Positions 61,456 to 64,000 of a stretch of DNA of 64,000 bases are shown here, piece after piece. Both the position numbers and the translations under genes were made by a program. This DNA comes from Ascarosepion bandense (Eukaryota; Mollusca; Cephalopoda; Sepiida; Sepiidae), in assembly GCA_037127315.1 (NCBI GenBank), contig JBBBDQ010000192.1, positions 5,081,501 through 5,145,500 on the forward strand, written 5' to 3'. A model generated the notes under the pieces. That model did no database searches. It worked only from the letters and a program-made list of their open reading frames with translations, and was not told where the DNA came from. Within the stretch, counting starts at the first letter, position 1. Each line of letters opens with the position of its first letter.

Positions 61456-62037
61456 CTGGAAAAAAATTATGACTTTTATTAATGACAAAGGCCGAAATTT
61501 GTTATTGAAAGCTGAAAATACATTATAATAGTAAAGGCTAATTTATTATCTGAACATAATTTCAAATCTTGTCAAAAGCTACTACTTCATTTCCTATTTT
61601 GTTTTTTCTTTCATTCAAAGATTATAAGTAGCCAGAGTTTGGGGACAAAAAGATAGAGTAAAACTAGCAAAAAAATATTTCATCTATAAAATAAGACAAA
61701 GTTGTTGAGTTTTAGCTTAGTTTGGCATAGAATCCCAAATGTGGAGCACCAAGGATCCTTACAAAAGGCTGCTGAAAAGTTCTCAACCTACTTCCTAAAA
61801 TGTGATTTTGTCAATGAAGTGGGAGAGAGTGTTATTTATATTATCAACAGCCATTTGGCAACCACTTTTTGGATTTGGTTCAGATCACCAATAGAAAATG
61901 AACTTTTCCTGTCCCTGTAAACGAAACACCAAAGCAAATTTGTGAATATATAATGCAAACACTGAGTGAGAAATGTGTTACAATCAACAAGAAATGATAA
62001 GCCAAATTCCTGCATAAAGATTTTACTCAAGATGCAG
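61456..62037. other. Short intron stretch, nothing recognised
   Basis: Between exon 1 and mariner copy 2; contains one reading frame each way with no supporting features. Confidence 0.45.
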
Positions 62038-62039
62038 TA

Positions 62040-63282
62040 ACACATCACTCAATAATTCCCGGGCCTGACATATAGATGGTGTCACTAATAAAAAAAATCC
62101 ATATGACTTATGAAGTACTAATCTTCAAATGGCACATGACAAAATTTGGGCCCAATCAGATTATTAGTTTACAAATTGTTTAAGTGAAGCTATTGTTGCA
62201 AATTTTCAAAACAATGGAAAAATTAGAATCATGTCTGTTTATAAAGTATTGCTTTCTGCTGAGAAAAAATACTGTTCAAGCAAAGCAATGCCTTGATGAG
62301 TTATTTAGACTCTGCTCCATGAGAAAGAATGGTTAAGAGGTGGTATGCTGATTTTAAATGCAGTCATACAGACACAAATGATGCTGAATGTTCAGGTTAC
62401 AAAAAAACAAAAAAAAAAAAAAAAAAAAAAAAACAACAACACACACACAAAAAATCCACAAATTCGTTTTGGCCAATAATAAATTGAAGTTAGATAGCAG
62501 AAGAGTTGAACATATCAGAAGGTAGTGTATTCACAATTTTGCATGAACATCTGTCAATGAGAAGGCTGCGTTCAAAGTAGGTGCCATGTTTGCTCACAGC
62601 TGAACAAAAATATGTCGATGATTCAGAGTGTTGTTTGCAACTGTTTCAGCACAAGAAGTTTTTGCATAAATAAGTGACAATGGATGAAACATGGATCTAC
62701 CACTTCACTCAAGAGTCAAATCAGAAGTCAGCTGAGTAGACTGTAGCAGGTGAAAACCATCCAAAGCGACCAAAGATACAAACATCAGCAGGCAATTTAT
62801 TTTAGGATGCACAAGGTATTTTGTTCATTGATAACCTTGAGAAAGGAAGAACCATTAATAGTGAATATTATATAGCATTATTTGTGTGTTTGAAGGGAAA
62901 AAAAGACCACAAATGAAGAAAAAGTCATCTTTCATCAAGACAATGCACTGTGTCAAGTTGATTGTAACGATGGCAAAACGATATGAACTGCACTTCAAAT
63001 TGCTTCCACAACCACCCGATCCAGAACGGGCCACCAGCAACTACTGGCTGCTTACAGACCTCAAAAGAATGCTCCAGAGAAAGAGAGTTGGCTCTAATGA
63101 AAAATTGATTTTGGGAACTGAGACGTATCTTTAGGCCAAAGACAAATTGTTCTAGAAAAAAGGCATCACATTATTAGAGAAGCTGTGGAATCAGTCTCCT
63201 TCTAGGGTAACACACTATGTTGATGAATAAAGTCAAATTTTGCCTAAAAGTTGTTAGGCCTGGGATTGATTAAGTGATGTGT
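62040..63282 (+). mobile_element. Mariner element, copy 2 (complete ends, decayed)
   Basis: TIRs ACACATCACTCAATAA on the left and TTAAGTGATGTGT on the right with TA at 62038-62039 and 63283-63284. Same family as copy 1 (GACATATAGATGGTGTCACT near the left end). A poly-A/CAA insertion at about 62400-62450 interrupts it. Confidence 0.88.
62215..63230 (+). pseudogene. Mariner transposase, copy 2, heavily broken
   Basis: Starts MEKLES and ends at a stop codon after GTTGATGAA. Recognisable blocks: VTMDETWIYHFT, the DNA-like QDNALC, HFKLLPQPPDPERATSNYWLL and DLKRMLQRKRVGSNEKL. Frameshifts, an A-rich insertion and stops make it inactive. The third catalytic position is Asn, as in copy 1. Confidence 0.85.
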
Positions 63283-63284
63283 TA

Positions 63285-64000
63285 TGGTCTGAGAGGAGAA
63301 AACTCTTCAATGGTGATGACAGTTAAAATAGCCAATCATATTCATGAACATACTTTAACAGTTGAATATGCAGAAGTTGTCAGCCAAATGGGTGCAAAAA
63401 TGCTTAGGCATTGATCAGAAATTATATAAAATTGATTTTCCAACATTTTCAGGAAGGGTCATTACATAGTTGGTTTTTTTTTCTGTTTTTTTTTTTTAAT
63501 TAGACATCTTGATGGCTGTCTTTAGAAGAGTCAACCAGTTAATGCAACTTACTACTCTAACTCGTACCAATTAAAAAGAGGTATTAAAAATGAGGAATGC
63601 GTTTTCCTTTGAGCTGGACACTGCATCTATTCAGGAGATTGACAACAAATATTTGTAAGAATTCGGAATGGGAACGCATAAACCATTCACTTTAATCTTG
63701 TTCCATTTATTTACTGTTTTCAAATCTGAAAATAAGTTTAAAAAGGGAATTTTTCTTCGTTTCAGCCTCAATAACAGCAGCAACAGAATAGTATTTCTAT
63801 GAATGAATATATGAAATTGTATGTGTTATATGGTTCTAAGTAATTCTCATCCTAATTGATGAAAAACTTTCAGCATTTCATTATGCTAACTTTTATTATT
63901 ATTCTTATTATTTATTCAGTACATGAAATATAGTTGTCCCAAGTACATCCTTTTCCACTTGTGCGGCACACAACAAATGAAACTTACCTAGAAATCCAGT
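63285..64000. other. Right window edge, intron sequence
   Basis: No supported feature. A gtaagt-like donor at 63987 on minus would give a stop in the required phase (see rejected items). Confidence 0.5.

Noticed and set aside
63988..64000. A GTAAGT-like donor on minus at 63987 suggesting an upstream exon at the window end
   Set aside because: The next exon is open only in phase 0, and in that phase the bases before this donor read TAG, a stop.

Overview
Organism and overall picture. The window is AT-rich eukaryotic DNA. It holds one interrupted gene on the minus strand, with GT-AG introns of up to about 17 kb filled with transposable elements, and no operons, prokaryotic signals, tRNA or rRNA genes. 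The repeat mix is mariner, Tc1-like, Ty3/Gypsy, Penelope-like, I/Jockey-type and RTE-like LINEs, tRNA-derived SINEs and many long microsatellites. This suggests a mollusc and most likely a cephalopod such as an octopus; that is inference from repeat content and codon usage, not proof.

Host gene. Fourteen coding exons on the minus strand, from 61455 down to 4886, have consistent reading phase and together give 502 codons of heptad-rich coiled coil with no catalytic domain. Both ends of the gene lie outside the window or were not found. Six of the exons are exactly 84 nt (28 residues, four heptads). The segment encoded at 9201-9310 weakly resembles the coiled coil of citron Rho-interacting kinase, but the family is not settled. 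An ATG-bearing exon at 14830-15141, with a clean donor, no phase-compatible upstream acceptor of good quality, an upstream in-frame stop and two CACGTG boxes behind it, looks like an alternative first exon for a short isoform.

Mobile-element layout, left to right: a Penelope-like (PLE) remnant between long inverted arms (583-2866); mariner copy 1 (7625-8891); a transposase remnant (10262-10849); a Tc1-like remnant (17185-17780); a second mariner lineage (19917-21034); Gypsy copy 1 on plus (22420-24290); LINE copy 1 on minus (24470-27150) carrying a SINE and a roughly 50-bp insertion; a PLE remnant on plus (29560-30546) followed by a decayed hammerhead-like motif; a well-formed hammerhead ribozyme motif on minus (34199-34251); a tRNA-like SINE (35130-35215); an internally deleted RTE-like LINE on plus (35870-38070); LINE copy 2 on minus (39490-44950) with a complete nested Tc1/IS630-like transposon (41346-42900); another SINE (48540-48640); Gypsy copy 2 on minus with LTR-like ends (52050-56490); a Tc1-like element with TIRs (56671-57644); a small inverted-repeat element (60781-61064); and mariner copy 2 (62040-63282).

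Best candidate for something notable. The minus-strand motif at 34199-34251 has all hammerhead core elements: CTGAGGA, GAAA, a GTC cleavage triplet, a 6-bp perfect stem I, a 5-bp stem II and a short stem III as in Penelope-associated ribozymes. A degraded relative lies about 360 bp downstream of the PLE coding remnant near 30.9 kb. The other strong observations are insertions whose boundaries can be read directly by comparing the two LINE copies in the same window.
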